A stretch of 64,000 nucleotides of DNA from Cognatundibacterium griseum (lineage in GTDB: Bacteria; Pseudomonadota; Gammaproteobacteria; Burkholderiales; Burkholderiaceae_D), in the NCBI RefSeq assembly GCF_014284195.1, contig NZ_JACOGC010000001.1:682001-746000 (forward strand), read 5' to 3'. How positions within the stretch are numbered: the first letter of the stretch is position 1; every line of letters starts with the position of its first letter. The position numbers were made by a program, and so were the translations under genes. Shown piece after piece: positions 26,589 through 37,850 of this stretch. The notes under the pieces were generated by a model. It did no database searches and was not told the DNA's origin. It worked only from the letters and a program-made list of their open reading frames with translations.

Positions 26589-27437
26589 TTACTGGCGGGC
26601 ATTCCGCGCATTGGATGGTTTTTGAGCGGTGGAAAAATTACTGCGCCACGGATTGATATCCAGACCGCCACGGCGCGTATAACGCGCATAAACGGACAGC
26701 TTCTGCGGTTTGCACTGGCGCATGATGTCGACAAAAATCCGTTCGACGCATTGCTCGTGAAATTCATTATGATTCCGGAAGCCGATCAGGTAGCGCAGCA
26801 ATCCCTCCTGGTCGATCTGAGCGCCGACATAGTGAATCTGCACGCTACCCCAGTCTGGCTGCCCCGTGACCAGACAATTCGATTTCAGCAGATGCGATAC
26901 CAGGGTTTCCTCTACCGGCGCCTCGGTATGGTCCGCATGCAGCAATCCCGGGTCGGGCGTGTAGGAATCCACCTCAATGTCGAGCCGGTCAAGCAGTGTG
27001 CCAGACAGTTCCTGCATCTGTTGCTGGCCGAACTGGTCCGGCATTGTCAGGTTCACCTGGACATGGGCGCCTGCTGCAGCAGACAGGTCTTGCTGCAGCA
27101 GGCGCAGCAAGGCCCCGGTGTCGTCCAGCCGGGTCTGATTGAAGGAGTTCAGATATAGCTTGAACGACTTGGATTCGATGATATTCGGTGAATCGGCCGG
27201 AACCAGTATGCTGGCCAGCGCCACCTGTGGTTTGCCGCGCAGGTTCAGCCATGATATTTCATAAGCGTTCCAGATGTCCATGCCAAAAAAGGGCAGGGCG
27301 GACACAATGCCGATCTCCGTACGCTTGCCCTGGCGGGAGATCGGAAACAGCAGAGAGGAATCGTATTCTGCCTTATAAGCTGCGGATTTTCCGAGCAGGG
27401 ACTGCTCAGGCGTATTGCTGGAAACGGGATCGGTCAT
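26589..27437 (-). CDS. queF: QueF, NADPH-dependent 7-cyano-7-deazaguanine reductase
   Basis: Last soluble step of queuosine precursor synthesis, reducing preQ0 to preQ1. The 282 residues are of the long (E. coli-like, two-domain) type: the NADPH-binding motif [16 protein letters not shown] near 109-124, the catalytic Cys in [13 protein letters not shown] (about 188-200), and [10 protein letters not shown] further on. It begins 15 bp after the ilvA stop, indicating co-transcription. No preQ1 riboswitch is visible upstream. Confidence 0.96.
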   Translation of the reverse strand: MTDPVSSNTPEQSLLGKSAAYKAEYDSSLLFPISRQGKRTEIGIVSALPFFGMDIWNAYEISWLNLRGKPQVALASILVPADSPNIIESKSFKLYLNSFNQTRLDDTGALLRLLQQDLSAAAGAHVQVNLTMPDQFGQQQMQELSGTLLDRLDIEVDSYTPDPGLLHADHTEAPVEETLVSHLLKSNCLVTGQPDWGSVQIHYVGAQIDQEGLLRYLIGFRNHNEFHEQCVERIFVDIMRQCKPQKLSVYARYTRRGGLDINPWRSNFSTAQKPSNARNARQ

Positions 27438-27452
27438 TGCTCAAAAAGCTGA

Positions 27453-28988
27453 TCAGCCTAAAAATAATTGATAAACAGGGTTTTTACTTTCATCCCAGTA
27501 GCGGTAACCAAGGGTGGATAAAAACTCGCGGAATGCTTTCATTTCTTTCTTTGGAACCTGTAAACCCACTAAAGTTCTGCCGTAATCGGCACCGTGATTG
27601 CGATAGTGGAACAGGCTGATATTCCAGTTCGGCGCCATGCTGTTTAAGAAGCGCATCAGCGCGCCCGGACGTTCAGGAAACTCAAAGCGATACAGCAATT
27701 CATTTTCTGCGAGTGCGCTTTTACCGCCGACGAGGTGACGGATATGCAGTTTGGCCAGTTCGTCATGCGTCAGGTCCAGGGTCGGAAAACCGTGTTTCTC
27801 AAAATTTCTGGCAATTTTTCCGGATTCAGTCCGGTCATGTACCTGGATGCCGACAAAGATATGGGCGGACTTTTCATCACTGATGCGATAGTTGAATTCC
27901 GTCACATTGCGCGCCCCCACCAGTTCGCAGAAACGGCGGAAGCTGCCGCGTTCTTCGGGGATGGTGACGGCAAACACGGCTTCGCGAGCCTCACCGACTT
28001 CGGCGCGTTCCGCCACAAAGCGCAGGCGGTCAAAATTCATGTTGGCGCCGCAGGCGATCGTTACCAGGGTTTCATTTTTCAACGGCTTTTTATCGGCTTT
28101 GGCCCGTTCGATATAGGCTTTGCAACCGGCTACCGCGAGCGCGCCTGCCGGCTCCAGAATGCTGCGGGTATCCTGGAACACATCCTTGATCGCGGCGCAG
28201 ACGGCATCGGTATCGACAGTGATGATTTCATCGACATACATTTTGGCCAGGCGGAATGTTTCTTCACCGACCAGCTTGACCGCAGTCCCGTCGGAAAACA
28301 GGCCGACATCGGCAAGCGCTACGCGTTTGCCCGCTTTCAGGCTGCGCGCCATCGCATCGGAATCCGTGGTCTGGACGCCGATGATTTTGATTTCCGGGCG
28401 GATCGCTTTGACATAAGCCGCAACGCCGGAGATCAAACCGCCACCGCCAATCGCGACAAAAATAGCGTGGATCGGACCGGAATGCTGACGCAGGATTTCC
28501 ATGCCGACCGTGCCTTGTCCGGCAATGACGTCAGGATCGTCAAACGGATGCACGAAAGTCAGCTTGCGCTTTTTCTCCAGCTCGCTCGCATGTCCTGCGG
28601 CGTCGGAATAGGATTCGCCGTGCAGCACGATTTCCACGTGCTCGCCGCCATGCGCCCTGACCGCATCAATTTTGACCGGCGGCGTGGTGGTTGGCATCAC
28701 GATCACGGCTTTGCAGCCTACCCGGCGCGCACTGAGGGCCACGCCCTGCGCATGGTTGCCAGCCGAAGCGCAGATCACGCCGCGTTTGAGTTGTGCCGGC
28801 GACAGATGGGCGATCTTGTTATAAGCACCCCGGATCTTGAAGCTGAAGACACTCTGCATGTCTTCGCGTTTGAACATAATTCGATTATCCATCCGTGCCG
28901 ACAGGCTGGAAGCATGTTCCAGCGGTGTTTCAAATGCGACATCATAGACGCGCGCGGTCAGGATTTTTTTCAGATAATCGGTGCTCAT
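27453..28988 (-). CDS. ilvA: IlvA, biosynthetic threonine ammonia-lyase
   Basis: PLP enzyme turning threonine into 2-oxobutanoate, first step of isoleucine synthesis. The 511 residues have the PLP lysine in SFKIRGAYNK (about 51-60), the phosphate-binding GGGGLISG loop, and a C-terminal pair of ACT-like regulatory domains (from about 330), which mark the feedback-inhibited biosynthetic form. The ATG at 28988 begins the conserved MSTDYLKKIL; the frame remains open much further upstream but that part overlaps the divergent membrane protein and lacks homology. Confidence 0.97.
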   Translation of the reverse strand: MSTDYLKKILTARVYDVAFETPLEHASSLSARMDNRIMFKREDMQSVFSFKIRGAYNKIAHLSPAQLKRGVICASAGNHAQGVALSARRVGCKAVIVMPTTTPPVKIDAVRAHGGEHVEIVLHGESYSDAAGHASELEKKRKLTFVHPFDDPDVIAGQGTVGMEILRQHSGPIHAIFVAIGGGGLISGVAAYVKAIRPEIKIIGVQTTDSDAMARSLKAGKRVALADVGLFSDGTAVKLVGEETFRLAKMYVDEIITVDTDAVCAAIKDVFQDTRSILEPAGALAVAGCKAYIERAKADKKPLKNETLVTIACGANMNFDRLRFVAERAEVGEAREAVFAVTIPEERGSFRRFCELVGARNVTEFNYRISDEKSAHIFVGIQVHDRTESGKIARNFEKHGFPTLDLTHDELAKLHIRHLVGGKSALAENELLYRFEFPERPGALMRFLNSMAPNWNISLFHYRNHGADYGRTLVGLQVPKKEMKAFREFLSTLGYRYWDESKNPVYQLFLG

Positions 28989-29081
28989 AAGCTTCGGAAG
29001 TTGGTTAAAAAATAGGATAACGCCGTGACGCGAAAGCCACCCTATTATAATGGATGCCCTTTCTTTCGACCCTGAACACCC

Positions 29082-29573
29082 ATGATAGAAGCCGGAGTGC
29101 ATTGGCTGCTGAGCGTATTGGCAGTGCCGGAAATCGGCCTGACATCCGTTTTCCTGATCAGTTTTATCTCTGCCACGCTGATACCGATGGGCTCTGAGCC
29201 TGCCGTATTCGCCGTCATCAAAGCAAATCCTGACCTGTTCTGGCCGGTGCTGGTGGTGGCGACCATCGGCAACACGCTGGGTGGCGTGGTTGATTATCTG
29301 ATGGGTTACGCGGCGCAGCGTGCATTTCAGCGCGAGCGCCGCACTTTCTGGTTTCACTGGCTGGAGCGCTTCGGCGCCAAGACCATGCTGCTGTCGTGGC
29401 TGCCGGTCATTGGTGATCCGATCTGCACGCTGGCTGGCTGGCTGAAGCTGCCGTTCTGGCCCAGCGTGTATTACATGGCGGTGGGAAAATTCCTGCGCTA
29501 TCTGACCATCAGCCTGCTGTTGCTGAAGCTGCCGGACGGTTTCTGGCACCGGATTGCCGAATGGCTGGCCTGA
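29082..29573 (+). CDS. yqaA: YqaA-family inner-membrane protein (DedA-related)
   Basis: A 163-residue protein with about four hydrophobic segments and the SNARE-associated/DedA-like pattern: SATLIPMGSEPAVFA, IGNTLGGVVDYLMG, and SWLPVIGDPICTLAGWL. YqaA proteins are thought to move or scramble lipids, but the exact role is unknown. It is transcribed divergently from ilvA, with 93 bp between the starts. Confidence 0.88.
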   Translation: MIEAGVHWLLSVLAVPEIGLTSVFLISFISATLIPMGSEPAVFAVIKANPDLFWPVLVVATIGNTLGGVVDYLMGYAAQRAFQRERRTFWFHWLERFGAKTMLLSWLPVIGDPICTLAGWLKLPFWPSVYYMAVGKFLRYLTISLLLLKLPDGFWHRIAEWLA

Positions 29574-29817
29574 TAGCAAACGATACGCTGACTGCCTGTG
29601 CGCCGACGGCTGATGTTGTTGCATGAAATGTTGTCGTCATCCTGTAGTAATTGCTCTTTATACTCCGCTGGAAGCTGCTTTAACCTGCGCCAGTGGCGCC
29701 TGCCCGGGCATCGCCGGTTCGATGCCTCAAGCCGGTTAAATGCAGAAAAGACAGGTAATGCCGGCAGACTGCACACCATCTTCCGGCATTGATTTTTCTC
29801 CAGCAGAGGATATGAAA

Positions 29818-31104
29818 ATGCAAAAAAACAATACCCCACGCCGTGGATTTCTTCAGGGAATGCTTGTTACCGCAGCCGGCAGCGCACTGGCATTGCCAGC
29901 ACTTGCCAAGCCTGCTGCAGCGCCGGCTGTGATGCTGGATGCCGCCAAGTGGTCGCCGCGTAACCGCCAACTGGTAGCGGAACTGGTTGCACGTCACGGA
30001 CAGGCCAGCAAATCTTATAACGCCAAGCGCCGTCCTTATGCTGTCTTCGACTGGGATAACACCAGCATCATGAATGATTGCGAAGAAGCCTTGCTGATGT
30101 ATCAGATCAACCAGCTAGCGTTCAAACTGACACCGGCCGAATTTTCAGCGATTATCCGTCAGAATGTACCGGCAGGAAATTTTGCACCTGACTACAAAAA
30201 TGCCGCCGGCAAAATTGTTGATCTCGACAGCATTTGTGCCGATCTGGACAGCGACTATGCTTTCCTGCACGCCAATTACAAAGGACTCGCCGGCAGCCGC
30301 AGTCTGGAAGAGATCACTGCAACCGAGCAGTTCCAGGATTTTCGTGCCAAGCTGTATTTCCTGTACGAAGCGGTCAACGATACACATGGCGTGAATGTCG
30401 GCTATCCGTGGGTGATTTACTTTTTCACCAACATGACGGTCAGCGAAGTCAGCCAGCTCGCGGAAGCATCAAACGATGCCAATCTGGGCATGGGACTGAC
30501 CAAAACCAAATACACCAGCCCAGCCAGCTTGCCGGGCAAGGCTGGCGTAATTACGACAGCACACTTCCACGGCATTCGCCTGTGCACTGAAATCGCGACA
30601 CTGATGGACACCTTCCGCAACAACGGTTTTGATGTGTATGTCAGCACGGCTTCGCTGGAAGACGTGGTGGCCGTATTCGCGACGAATCCTAAATACGGTT
30701 ATCACGTCAAGCGCGAAAACGTGCTGGGCCTGCGTCTGGAACAGGATGGTGAAAAATTTAAAAATGCCTACCGCAAAAACTGGCCTCTGAACTGGGGACC
30801 GGGAAAATCCGAAGTCATCCGTAAAGAGCTGGTAGCGAAAAAAGGCTATGGCCCGGTCTTTGTTGCCGGTGACAGCGATGGTGACTATGACATGCTGCGT
30901 GATTTCCCGGAAACCGAAGTCGGCCTGATCGTGAACCGTCTGAAAAAAGGCAAGATTGGTGAATTATCCAAAGCCGCTGCTGAGGCTATCCAGAACCCGC
31001 ATCCACGCTTCGTGTTGCAGGGACGTCAGGAATCGACTGGTAACTGGCTGCCGGTGGAAACGACACTGAAATACGGCAAAACAGCGCCGACGCTGCTGGG
31101 CTGA
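29818..31104 (+). CDS. Tat-exported HAD-family phosphatase (phosphorylcholine phosphatase-like)
   Basis: A 428-residue periplasmic hydrolase. A twin-arginine signal (PRRGFLQG, then a hydrophobic stretch ending ALA-KP, about residues 8-33) precedes the HAD motif I DWDNTSIMND (Asp nucleophile) and motif III/IV VAGDSDGDYDML near 350. The DWDNT form and Tat export resemble bacterial phosphorylcholine phosphatases, but the substrate cannot be fixed. GAGGA at 29806-29810 is 7 bases from the ATG at 29818 and only one from that at 29812, so I use 29818. Confidence 0.85.
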   Translation: MQKNNTPRRGFLQGMLVTAAGSALALPALAKPAAAPAVMLDAAKWSPRNRQLVAELVARHGQASKSYNAKRRPYAVFDWDNTSIMNDCEEALLMYQINQLAFKLTPAEFSAIIRQNVPAGNFAPDYKNAAGKIVDLDSICADLDSDYAFLHANYKGLAGSRSLEEITATEQFQDFRAKLYFLYEAVNDTHGVNVGYPWVIYFFTNMTVSEVSQLAEASNDANLGMGLTKTKYTSPASLPGKAGVITTAHFHGIRLCTEIATLMDTFRNNGFDVYVSTASLEDVVAVFATNPKYGYHVKRENVLGLRLEQDGEKFKNAYRKNWPLNWGPGKSEVIRKELVAKKGYGPVFVAGDSDGDYDMLRDFPETEVGLIVNRLKKGKIGELSKAAAEAIQNPHPRFVLQGRQESTGNWLPVETTLKYGKTAPTLLG

Positions 31105-31123
31105 TAACAGCGCATTCAGTGTG

Positions 31124-31150
31124 AAAAAGCGCCTGCGGGCGCTTTTTTTT
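31124..31150. terminator. Bidirectional terminator between the HAD and SDR genes
   Basis: AAAAAGCGCC-TGCG-GGCGC followed by T8, with an A run on the other side. It lies between two convergent genes and its T run touches the stop codon of the minus-strand gene. Confidence 0.85.
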
Positions 31151-31938
31151 CAGCCCTGCATGGCTTTGCCGGCGATCTTGCTTTGCCAGTGACGGGGCAG
31201 GAAGCGGAACAGAAATACCGTCAGTTGATTCATCCATCCAGGCAGAACGCTGGATTTTCCCGCAAACAGCGCATCCAGTCCGGCGGCAGCCACAGTGCGT
31301 GATTTCATCTTCACGAGCCGGTGATACCAGGTATCCTTCTGCCCGGCGACTTCGAAAAAAGCTGTGGCGGAAATACCGGGTGCGAGTACCGTCAGATGTA
31401 CGCCGGAGGGTTTCAGCTCTTCATGCAGGGCTTCGCCGAACAGCAAAATATAGGCTTTACTGCCGCTGTAGGCGGCATAGCCGGGCAGCGGCTGGAAAGC
31501 GGCAATGCTTGATACCAGTAAAATATGTCCGGCCCGGCGCTGCTGCATTTGCTGTGCATAAAGATAGGTGAGTTCGGTGACGCACACCATATTCAGTTGC
31601 AGCATCTCCAGTGTTTTGCTGAGTGTCTGATCGGTAAATTTTCCAAACAGGCCGGCACCGGCATTATTAATCAAGATGTCAATGCGGATACCGGCAGCTT
31701 CAGTTTGTCTGAACAGCTCGGCTGCTGCGCCTGCCTGAGTCAGATCGGTGGGGATGATTTCGATGCTGATGCCGTATTGCGCCCGCAGTGTGCTGGCCAG
31801 GATCTGCATAGCCTCTGCCCGCCGCGCCACCATCACCAGATGGCAGCCGCGTGCAGCCAGCAGATGACAGTAATCATTGCCGAAACCGCTGGAAGCGCCT
31901 GTCACGAGCGCCCAGCATCCTTGCAAATTTGCTCTCAT
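31150..31938 (-). CDS. Short-chain dehydrogenase/reductase
   Basis: A 262-residue classical SDR: cofactor motif TGASSGFG at residues 13-20, NNAGAG, the catalytic Ser and YAAYSGSKAY (Tyr/Lys), and a C-terminal extension VFLFRFLPRHWQSKI of the kind seen in fatty-acyl or steroid-type reductases. The start at 31938 puts the Rossmann motif at the usual distance from the N-terminus; the upstream open frame to 32139 is not supported. Substrate unknown. Confidence 0.92.
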   Translation of the reverse strand: MRANLQGCWALVTGASSGFGNDYCHLLAARGCHLVMVARRAEAMQILASTLRAQYGISIEIIPTDLTQAGAAAELFRQTEAAGIRIDILINNAGAGLFGKFTDQTLSKTLEMLQLNMVCVTELTYLYAQQMQQRRAGHILLVSSIAAFQPLPGYAAYSGSKAYILLFGEALHEELKPSGVHLTVLAPGISATAFFEVAGQKDTWYHRLVKMKSRTVAAAGLDALFAGKSSVLPGWMNQLTVFLFRFLPRHWQSKIAGKAMQG

Positions 31939-32215
31939 TGTTTTTCCATTCTGTTCTGGCCGGGTTTCATGTCTGAAGGGTGCCTCAATCCTGTTAAAAA
32001 AAGCCAACATATTTGCAGAGTGTTTGTTCGGCGTCAGTTGGTGTAATCTTGTAAAGATAAGCCGGTTTTCGAAAAAAAATGTGATTTTCACCAAATTCTG
32101 TTTGGGAAATTGCAAGAAGTACCATGCATTGCCGTACAAACTTCAAGGCTGTTGCCGCGTGGTGCAGCGCAATAAGCTAGAATAAGCCTTTAAAAATCCG
32201 TCTAACCACCCTCTG

Positions 32216-35200
32216 ATGAACGCTCCAGTCCAGATACCCGCATTACATGCAGATTCGCCAGCCGGCGCTGCGCCAACCCGTGTCCGGGAAATTCCTTATA
32301 ACTACACCTCTTTTTCCGACCGCGAGATTGTGATCCGTTTGCTGGGTGAAGACGCCTGGAAACTGCTCGACCAGCTGCGCGGCAAACGCCAGACCGGCCG
32401 TTCTGCCCGCATGCTGTATGAAGTCCTGGGCGATATCTGGGTGGTGCGCCGCAATCCCTATCTGCAGGACGACATGCTGGATAACCCCAGACGCCGTCAG
32501 GATCTGATCGACGCCCTGAATCATCGTCTGGCGGAGGTTGAAAAACGCCGCGTCAGCACGCAAAACGATGACGACGCGGAACGCAGCAACAGCGTGGAAA
32601 CGCTGGTGCAGGCGGCGCGTCAGGCGGTTTCTGATTTTTCCAGGGAATTCCGTGCAACCTATGATCTGCGCAAAAAAGCCAGCAAGCTGCTGGCGCGCTA
32701 CACCGCCAAAGACAATATCAAATTCGATGGACTCTCCCGCGTCTCGCATGTGACCGATGCAACCGACTGGCGCGTCGAATATCCGTTCGTCGTACTGACG
32801 CCGGACACCGAAGATGAAATGGCGGGGCTGGTAAAAACCTGTATCGAACTCGGCCTGACCATCATCCCGCGCGGCGGCGGCACCGGCTACACCGGCGGTG
32901 CGATCCCGCTGACGCCTTTGTCGGCCGTGATCAATACCGAAAAACTGGAAACGCTGGGCGAAGTCGAAATGACCCGTCTGCCCGGCGTGGAACGCGATTA
33001 CGCGACGATTTATTCCGGTGCCGGTGTGGTGACCAAGCGGGTTTCCGATGCGGCCGAAAAAGCCGGTTTTGTGTTTGCAGTTGACCCGACCTCGGCCGAA
33101 GCTTCCTGCGTCGGCGGCAATGTTGCGATGAATGCGGGCGGTAAAAAAGCCGTACTGTGGGGCACTGCGCTCGACAACCTGGCATCGTGGAAAATGGTTG
33201 ACCCGAATGGCGACTGGCTGGAAGTCACCCGTCTTGAGCATAATCTCGGCAAGATTCACGATGTCGAAGTTGCTAAATTCAGGCTCGAATGGACCCATCC
33301 CGGCGAGAAAAAACCGTTCAAGACCGAGCAGCTCGATATCAAAGGACGAGTTTTCCGCAAGGAAGGACTGGGCAAGGACGTCACCGATAAATTCCTTGCC
33401 GGTTTGCCCGGTGTGCAGAAAGAAGGTTGCGATGGCCTGATTACTTCGGCGCGCTGGATTTTGCACAAGATGCCGAAATACGCCCGTACTGTTTGCCTGG
33501 AATTTTTCGGTCAGGCGCGCGATGCGATACCGAGCATCGTCGAGATCAAGGATTATCTCGACGCCGAGACCAAAAAAGGCGGCGCGATTCTGGCGGGCCT
33601 GGAACATCTGGATGAGCGTTACCTGCGCGCGGTCGGCTACACCACCAAATCGAAACGCGGCGTGCTGCCCAAGATGGCGCTGTTCGGCGATATCGTCGGC
33701 GACGATGAAAACGCGGTCGCACAGGCAGCATCCGAAGTGATACGGATCGCCAATACCCGTGTCGGTGAAGGCTTCGTGGCGGTGAGCCCGGAAGCGCGGA
33801 AAAAATTCTGGCTCGATCGTGCGAAAACGGCCGCGATTTCCAAGCATACGAACGCGTTCAAGATCAATGAAGACGTGGTGATTCCGTTGAATCGCATGGG
33901 CGAATACACCGACGGTATCGAACGCATCAATATCGAATTATCGATCCAGAACAAGCTGGCGCTGCTTGATCAGCTGATCGGGTTTTTCGCGAGCGGCAAT
34001 CTGCCTCTGGGCAAGAGTGAAGATGCCGACGGTGACGATATTCCGGCAGCCGAATTGCTGGAAGACCGCGTCAATCAGACCGAGACCCTGCTGCAGCAAA
34101 CCAGAGCACGCTGGACGTATCTGCAGACGCATCTGGATGCACGCCTGAGCGATGTCTTGCCGGATTTGCAGACGCTTGGCCTGGACCGGATGAATGAAGT
34201 GTTTTCTGCACGTTTGCAAACCCAGCCGGATGTGACACTGTTTTCCATCGTGCAGGACCGGACTGTGCGGGTTTCGTGGAAAGCCGAATTGCGTGCGCCT
34301 TTACGTCAGATATTCAGTGGTTCGGCGTTCAGGCTGATTCTTGATGAGTGCGTCGCCTTGCATAAAAAGGTATTGCGCAGCCGCGTATTCGTTGCCTTGC
34401 ACATGCATGCTGGCGACGGCAATGTGCATACTAATCTGCCGGTAAATTCCGATGATTATGCAATGCTGCAGGTCGCACATCATGCAGTCGCACGCATCAT
34501 GGTGCTGGCGCGTTCGCTGGACGGCGTGATCTCCGGTGAACACGGTATCGGTATTACCAAGCTGGAGTTTCTGACCGAAGATGAAATCAGGGATTTCCGT
34601 TCGTACAAGCAGCGCATTGATCCCGAAGGGCGCTTCAATAAGGGCAAGCTGCTGAACCTGCCGGAATTCGCCGCCGACCTGCGCAATGCCTATACGCCGT
34701 CGTTTGGTCTGATGGGACATGAGTCGCTGATTATGCAGCAAAGCGATATCGGCGCGATTGCCAACAGCGTCAAGGATTGCCTGCGCTGCGGCAAATGCAA
34801 ACCGGTGTGCGCAACCCATGTGCCGCGTGCCAATCTGCTGTATTCGCCACGCAATAAAATTCTTGCGACTTCGCTGCTGGTTGAGGCTTTCCTGTATGAA
34901 GAGCAGACCCGTCGCGGCGTGTCGATCAAGCACTGGGATGAGTTCTCCGATGTCGCTGATCACTGCACGGTATGCCATAAATGTGTGAATCCTTGCCCGG
35001 TCGATATCGACTTTGGTGACGTGTCGATGAATATGCGCAATCTGCTGCGCAAGATGGGACAGAAGAAATTCAATCCCGGTACTGCCGCATCTATGTTCTT
35101 CCTGAATGCGACCGATCCGGCGACGATTAATGCAACGCGTCAGGTGATGATCGGCTGGGGTTACAAGGCCCAGCGGCTCGGTAACGACATCCTGAAAAAA

Positions 35201-36193
35201 TTTGCAAAGAAACAGACCAAGGCACCGCCTGCGACAGTCGGCAAGGCGCCGGTCAAAGAGCAGGTGATCCACTTCATCAACAAGAAGATGCCGGGCAATC
35301 TGCCGAAGAAGACTGCCCGAGCGCTGCTCGATATCGAAGACGACAAGATCGTGCCGATTATCCGTAATCCGCAAGCCACGACTGCCGATACCGAAGCGGT
35401 GTTTTATTTCCCCGGTTGCGGCTCCGAACGCCTGTTCTCGCAGGTTGGACTGGCGACGCAGGCGATGCTGTGGCATGTCGGTGTGCAGACCGTGCTGCCG
35501 CCCGGCTATCTGTGCTGCGGCTACCCTCAGCGTGGTAACGGGCAGTACGACAAAGCCGAAAAAATGATGACCGATAATCGCGTGCTGTTCCATCGCATGG
35601 CCAATACGCTGAATTATCTCGACATTAAAACCGTCGTGGTGTCCTGCGGTACCTGTTACGATCAGCTGGCCACCTATGAGTTCGATAAGATTTTTCCTGG
35701 TTGCCGCATCATCGATATTCATGAATACCTGATGGAAAAAAATGTGAAACTGGAAGGCGTGACAGGAACCCGTTACATGTATCACGATCCTTGTCATACG
35801 CCGATGAAAATCCAGGACCCGCTGAAAACGGTGAATGCGCTGATTACCGGTGTCAATGATCAGCAGAAAATCGAGAAAAACGAACGTTGCTGTGGTGAAT
35901 CCGGTACGCTGGCGGTCAGCCGCCCAGACATCTCCACCCAGGTGCGCTTCCGGAAAGAAATCGAGATGAAGAAGAGCGCTGACAAGCTGCGTGCCGACGG
36001 TTTTACCGGCGATGTCAAAATTCTCACCTCATGCCCGTCCTGTCTGCAGGGATTGTCTCGTTATAACGAAGACAGTGATACGACAGCCGATTACATCGTG
36101 ATCGAAATGGCGCGTCATTTACTGGGCGAAAACTGGCTGCCGGAATATGTCGCCAAAGCCAATCAGGGCGGCATTGAACGGGTGCTGGTATGA
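32216..36193 (+). CDS. Large FAD-linked, Fe-S oxidoreductase (DUF3683; D-lactate/glycolate oxidase-like fusion)
   Basis: A 1325-residue fusion typical of Burkholderiales. The N-terminal DUF3683 region (about 1-150) is followed by an FAD-binding PCMH domain ([16 protein letters not shown] near 220), the C-terminal FAD-oxidase domain ([15 protein letters not shown] near 730), two 4Fe-4S clusters ([11 protein letters not shown] about 855, [12 protein letters not shown] about 917), and two CCG domains ([38 protein letters not shown]). It resembles GlcD-GlcF or D-lactate dehydrogenase chains joined in one protein, probably passing electrons from a 2-hydroxy acid to the quinone pool. Substrate not known. 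The next gene overlaps by ATGA. Confidence 0.93.
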   Translation: MNAPVQIPALHADSPAGAAPTRVREIPYNYTSFSDREIVIRLLGEDAWKLLDQLRGKRQTGRSARMLYEVLGDIWVVRRNPYLQDDMLDNPRRRQDLIDALNHRLAEVEKRRVSTQNDDDAERSNSVETLVQAARQAVSDFSREFRATYDLRKKASKLLARYTAKDNIKFDGLSRVSHVTDATDWRVEYPFVVLTPDTEDEMAGLVKTCIELGLTIIPRGGGTGYTGGAIPLTPLSAVINTEKLETLGEVEMTRLPGVERDYATIYSGAGVVTKRVSDAAEKAGFVFAVDPTSAEASCVGGNVAMNAGGKKAVLWGTALDNLASWKMVDPNGDWLEVTRLEHNLGKIHDVEVAKFRLEWTHPGEKKPFKTEQLDIKGRVFRKEGLGKDVTDKFLAGLPGVQKEGCDGLITSARWILHKMPKYARTVCLEFFGQARDAIPSIVEIKDYLDAETKKGGAILAGLEHLDERYLRAVGYTTKSKRGVLPKMALFGDIVGDDENAVAQAASEVIRIANTRVGEGFVAVSPEARKKFWLDRAKTAAISKHTNAFKINEDVVIPLNRMGEYTDGIERINIELSIQNKLALLDQLIGFFASGNLPLGKSEDADGDDIPAAELLEDRVNQTETLLQQTRARWTYLQTHLDARLSDVLPDLQTLGLDRMNEVFSARLQTQPDVTLFSIVQDRTVRVSWKAELRAPLRQIFSGSAFRLILDECVALHKKVLRSRVFVALHMHAGDGNVHTNLPVNSDDYAMLQVAHHAVARIMVLARSLDGVISGEHGIGITKLEFLTEDEIRDFRSYKQRIDPEGRFNKGKLLNLPEFAADLRNAYTPSFGLMGHESLIMQQSDIGAIANSVKDCLRCGKCKPVCATHVPRANLLYSPRNKILATSLLVEAFLYEEQTRRGVSIKHWDEFSDVADHCTVCHKCVNPCPVDIDFGDVSMNMRNLLRKMGQKKFNPGTAASMFFLNATDPATINATRQVMIGWGYKAQRLGNDILKKFAKKQTKAPPATVGKAPVKEQVIHFINKKMPGNLPKKTARALLDIEDDKIVPIIRNPQATTADTEAVFYFPGCGSERLFSQVGLATQAMLWHVGVQTVLPPGYLCCGYPQRGNGQYDKAEKMMTDNRVLFHRMANTLNYLDIKTVVVSCGTCYDQLATYEFDKIFPGCRIIDIHEYLMEKNVKLEGVTGTRYMYHDPCHTPMKIQDPLKTVNALITGVNDQQKIEKNERCCGESGTLAVSRPDISTQVRFRKEIEMKKSADKLRADGFTGDVKILTSCPSCLQGLSRYNEDSDTTADYIVIEMARHLLGENWLPEYVAKANQGGIERVLV

Positions 36194-36624
36194 GTCTGTC
36201 ATGTGAGCTGTGTGATGTTAACCTTGGCGACGTCATCATCGCTTCCCCGCAGTGGCGCGTGATTCTGGTCGATGATCCGGATTACCCGGGGTTTTGCCGG
36301 GTGATCTGGAATGCGCACGTGAAAGAGATGACGGATTTAAGTGATGCAGATAAAGTCGCCCTGATGCAGGTTGTCTGGCAGGTGGAAGCAGCACAGCGGG
36401 AAGTGTTGCAGCCACATAAAATCAATCTCGCCAGTTTCGGCAATATGGTGCCGCATCTGCACTGGCATGTGATTCCACGCTACACCGGCGACGCGCATTT
36501 CCCGCATCCGGTCTGGGCTGCAGCCCGGACGGATAATGTGGATGCAGCCGGATTACAGGCACGCAGGGCATTGCTGCCACGACTGCGTGAAACGATTTCT
36601 TCCCGTCTGACGGATTTGTTATGA
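36190..36624 (+). CDS. HIT-family hydrolase
   Basis: A 144-residue histidine-triad protein with the active-site motif HLHWHVIPR near residues 93-101 and the N-terminal CELC (residues 5-8) seen in many bacterial HIT proteins. Family members cleave nucleotide-phosphate bonds (AMP-lysine, dinucleoside polyphosphates). The start overlaps the stop of the oxidoreductase and its own stop overlaps the next gene, so all three are translated together. Confidence 0.93.
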   Translation: MSLSCELCDVNLGDVIIASPQWRVILVDDPDYPGFCRVIWNAHVKEMTDLSDADKVALMQVVWQVEAAQREVLQPHKINLASFGNMVPHLHWHVIPRYTGDAHFPHPVWAAARTDNVDAAGLQARRALLPRLRETISSRLTDLL

Positions 36625-37040
36625 GTAATGCGAAACCCCAACCCGTGGCATTGAATGCCCGTACCCAGTCGCGTGTGCTGGACATCAGTTTTGACGATGG
36701 CAAGGCGTTTTCATTGCCGTTTGAATTACTGCGGGTTTATTCCCCCTCCGCCGAAGTCCGTGGTCATGGTGCTGGCCAGGAGGTGCTGCAGACTGGAAAA
36801 CGCACCGTTGGTCTGAGCGGTATCGAGCCTGTCGGCAATTATGCGATCAAACCGATCTTCGACGATCAGCACAGTTCGGGTATTTTTACCTGGGAATATC
36901 TGTACTGGCTGGGTGAAAATCAGCCGGAGTTATGGCAGGATTATCTGGGCCGATTACAGGCAGCCGGTCATCCCGGCGACAGCGGTCGCGACGCACCGAT
37001 GGCCGTCAAGTCCGGCGGTGCCTGCGGCCACCATCATTGA
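36621..37040 (+). CDS. DUF971 protein (gamma-butyrobetaine hydroxylase-like N-terminal domain)
   Basis: A 139-residue single-domain protein: LDISFDDGKAFSLPFELLRVYSPSAEVRGHG is the DUF971 signature, then VGLSGIEPVGNYAIKPIFDDQHSSGIFTWEYL. The C-terminus is GGACGHHH, a possible metal ligand. The domain resembles the Zn-binding N-terminus of 2-oxoglutarate hydroxylases and is linked with Fe-S or ubiquinone genes in proteobacteria; the role is not established. It is third in the operon with the oxidoreductase and HIT genes. Confidence 0.9.
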   Translation: MSNAKPQPVALNARTQSRVLDISFDDGKAFSLPFELLRVYSPSAEVRGHGAGQEVLQTGKRTVGLSGIEPVGNYAIKPIFDDQHSSGIFTWEYLYWLGENQPELWQDYLGRLQAAGHPGDSGRDAPMAVKSGGACGHHH

Positions 37041-37173
37041 TGGACAGCAGTACAGGACTGTCGCCGCACAATGACGGAGACAGTTTTTACGTTTGCTTAC
37101 GATAAAAAAATGATGCCTCGCTCTGCCTGCAGTAAGCTGAACTCCGGTGGAATAGACAATCAGGCGAGGCGCT

Positions 37174-37647
37174 ATGTATCAACGTTCAGGAATTATCATT
37201 GCGGCAGTGTTGCTGACTGCCTGCAGCACGGTCAGCACTGACCGGCAGCCAGCTCCTCCGGCAAATGCAGCACGGACCGCTTCCCCGGCGGTTTCCAGTG
37301 CATCCAGTACCGATGCCTACAAACGCGATATTGCCCGCCAGATCACCGCATTGCATCAGCAACAAGTTTACGCCGAGCAGCCGCAAGCGCTGTTGCGTGC
37401 AGTCATTGTGCTCCGATATGCCATTGATGCGGATGGCAGGCTGATTAAAGCGGAAATTCTCAGAAGTAACAAAGATCAGTTTGCTGAAAAGACAGCACTT
37501 GCCAGTCTGCGTAACAGCGCACCGTTTCCTGTCCCACAGGAAAAATTGCTACGCGGCGGCAAGCTGGAAGCTTCTGAAACCTGGTTGTTTAACGATGACG
37601 GGCGTTTTCAAATCAGGAGTATTGCTCTGCCGCAACGCGGCGAGTAA
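37174..37647 (+). CDS. Lipoprotein with TonB-like C-terminal domain
   Basis: A 157-residue protein with a lipobox LLTAC (Cys 17), a Ser/Pro/Ala-rich linker and a C-terminal alpha/beta region (VIVLRYAIDADGRLIKAEILRS, then ALASLRNSAPFPVP) like the TonB C-terminal fold. It is probably periplasmic and lipid-anchored. Not part of a visible ExbBD set, so energy transduction is unlikely; it may be a cell-envelope structural factor. Confidence 0.8.
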   Translation: MYQRSGIIIAAVLLTACSTVSTDRQPAPPANAARTASPAVSSASSTDAYKRDIARQITALHQQQVYAEQPQALLRAVIVLRYAIDADGRLIKAEILRSNKDQFAEKTALASLRNSAPFPVPQEKLLRGGKLEASETWLFNDDGRFQIRSIALPQRGE

Positions 37648-37850
37648 ATATTGTAACGCTTCAGGATAATTTTTTTACCTTGCGCTGCATTTTCTTCCCC
37701 CACCTTTTCCCAGCCTCATTTTTTTGAGCTTGCCGGATAGCGCCGGTATCTGGCGACCGGCACCAGATTTTTCTCCGGATTTGCTCCTGATCAGGTGTCA
37801 GTTAAAGACACATCCCCTATAATGCGGCTTCCCACAGGAGCCTTGAGATC

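Noticed and set aside
28989..29624. Upstream extension of ilvA to 29624
   Set aside because: It covers the divergent YqaA gene and shows low-complexity His/Gln-rich translation without homology.
32243..33847. 534-residue frame on the minus strand inside the large oxidoreductase
   Set aside because: Shadow of a GC-skewed coding strand: no family motif, and the plus-strand protein has clear FAD and Fe-S motifs.
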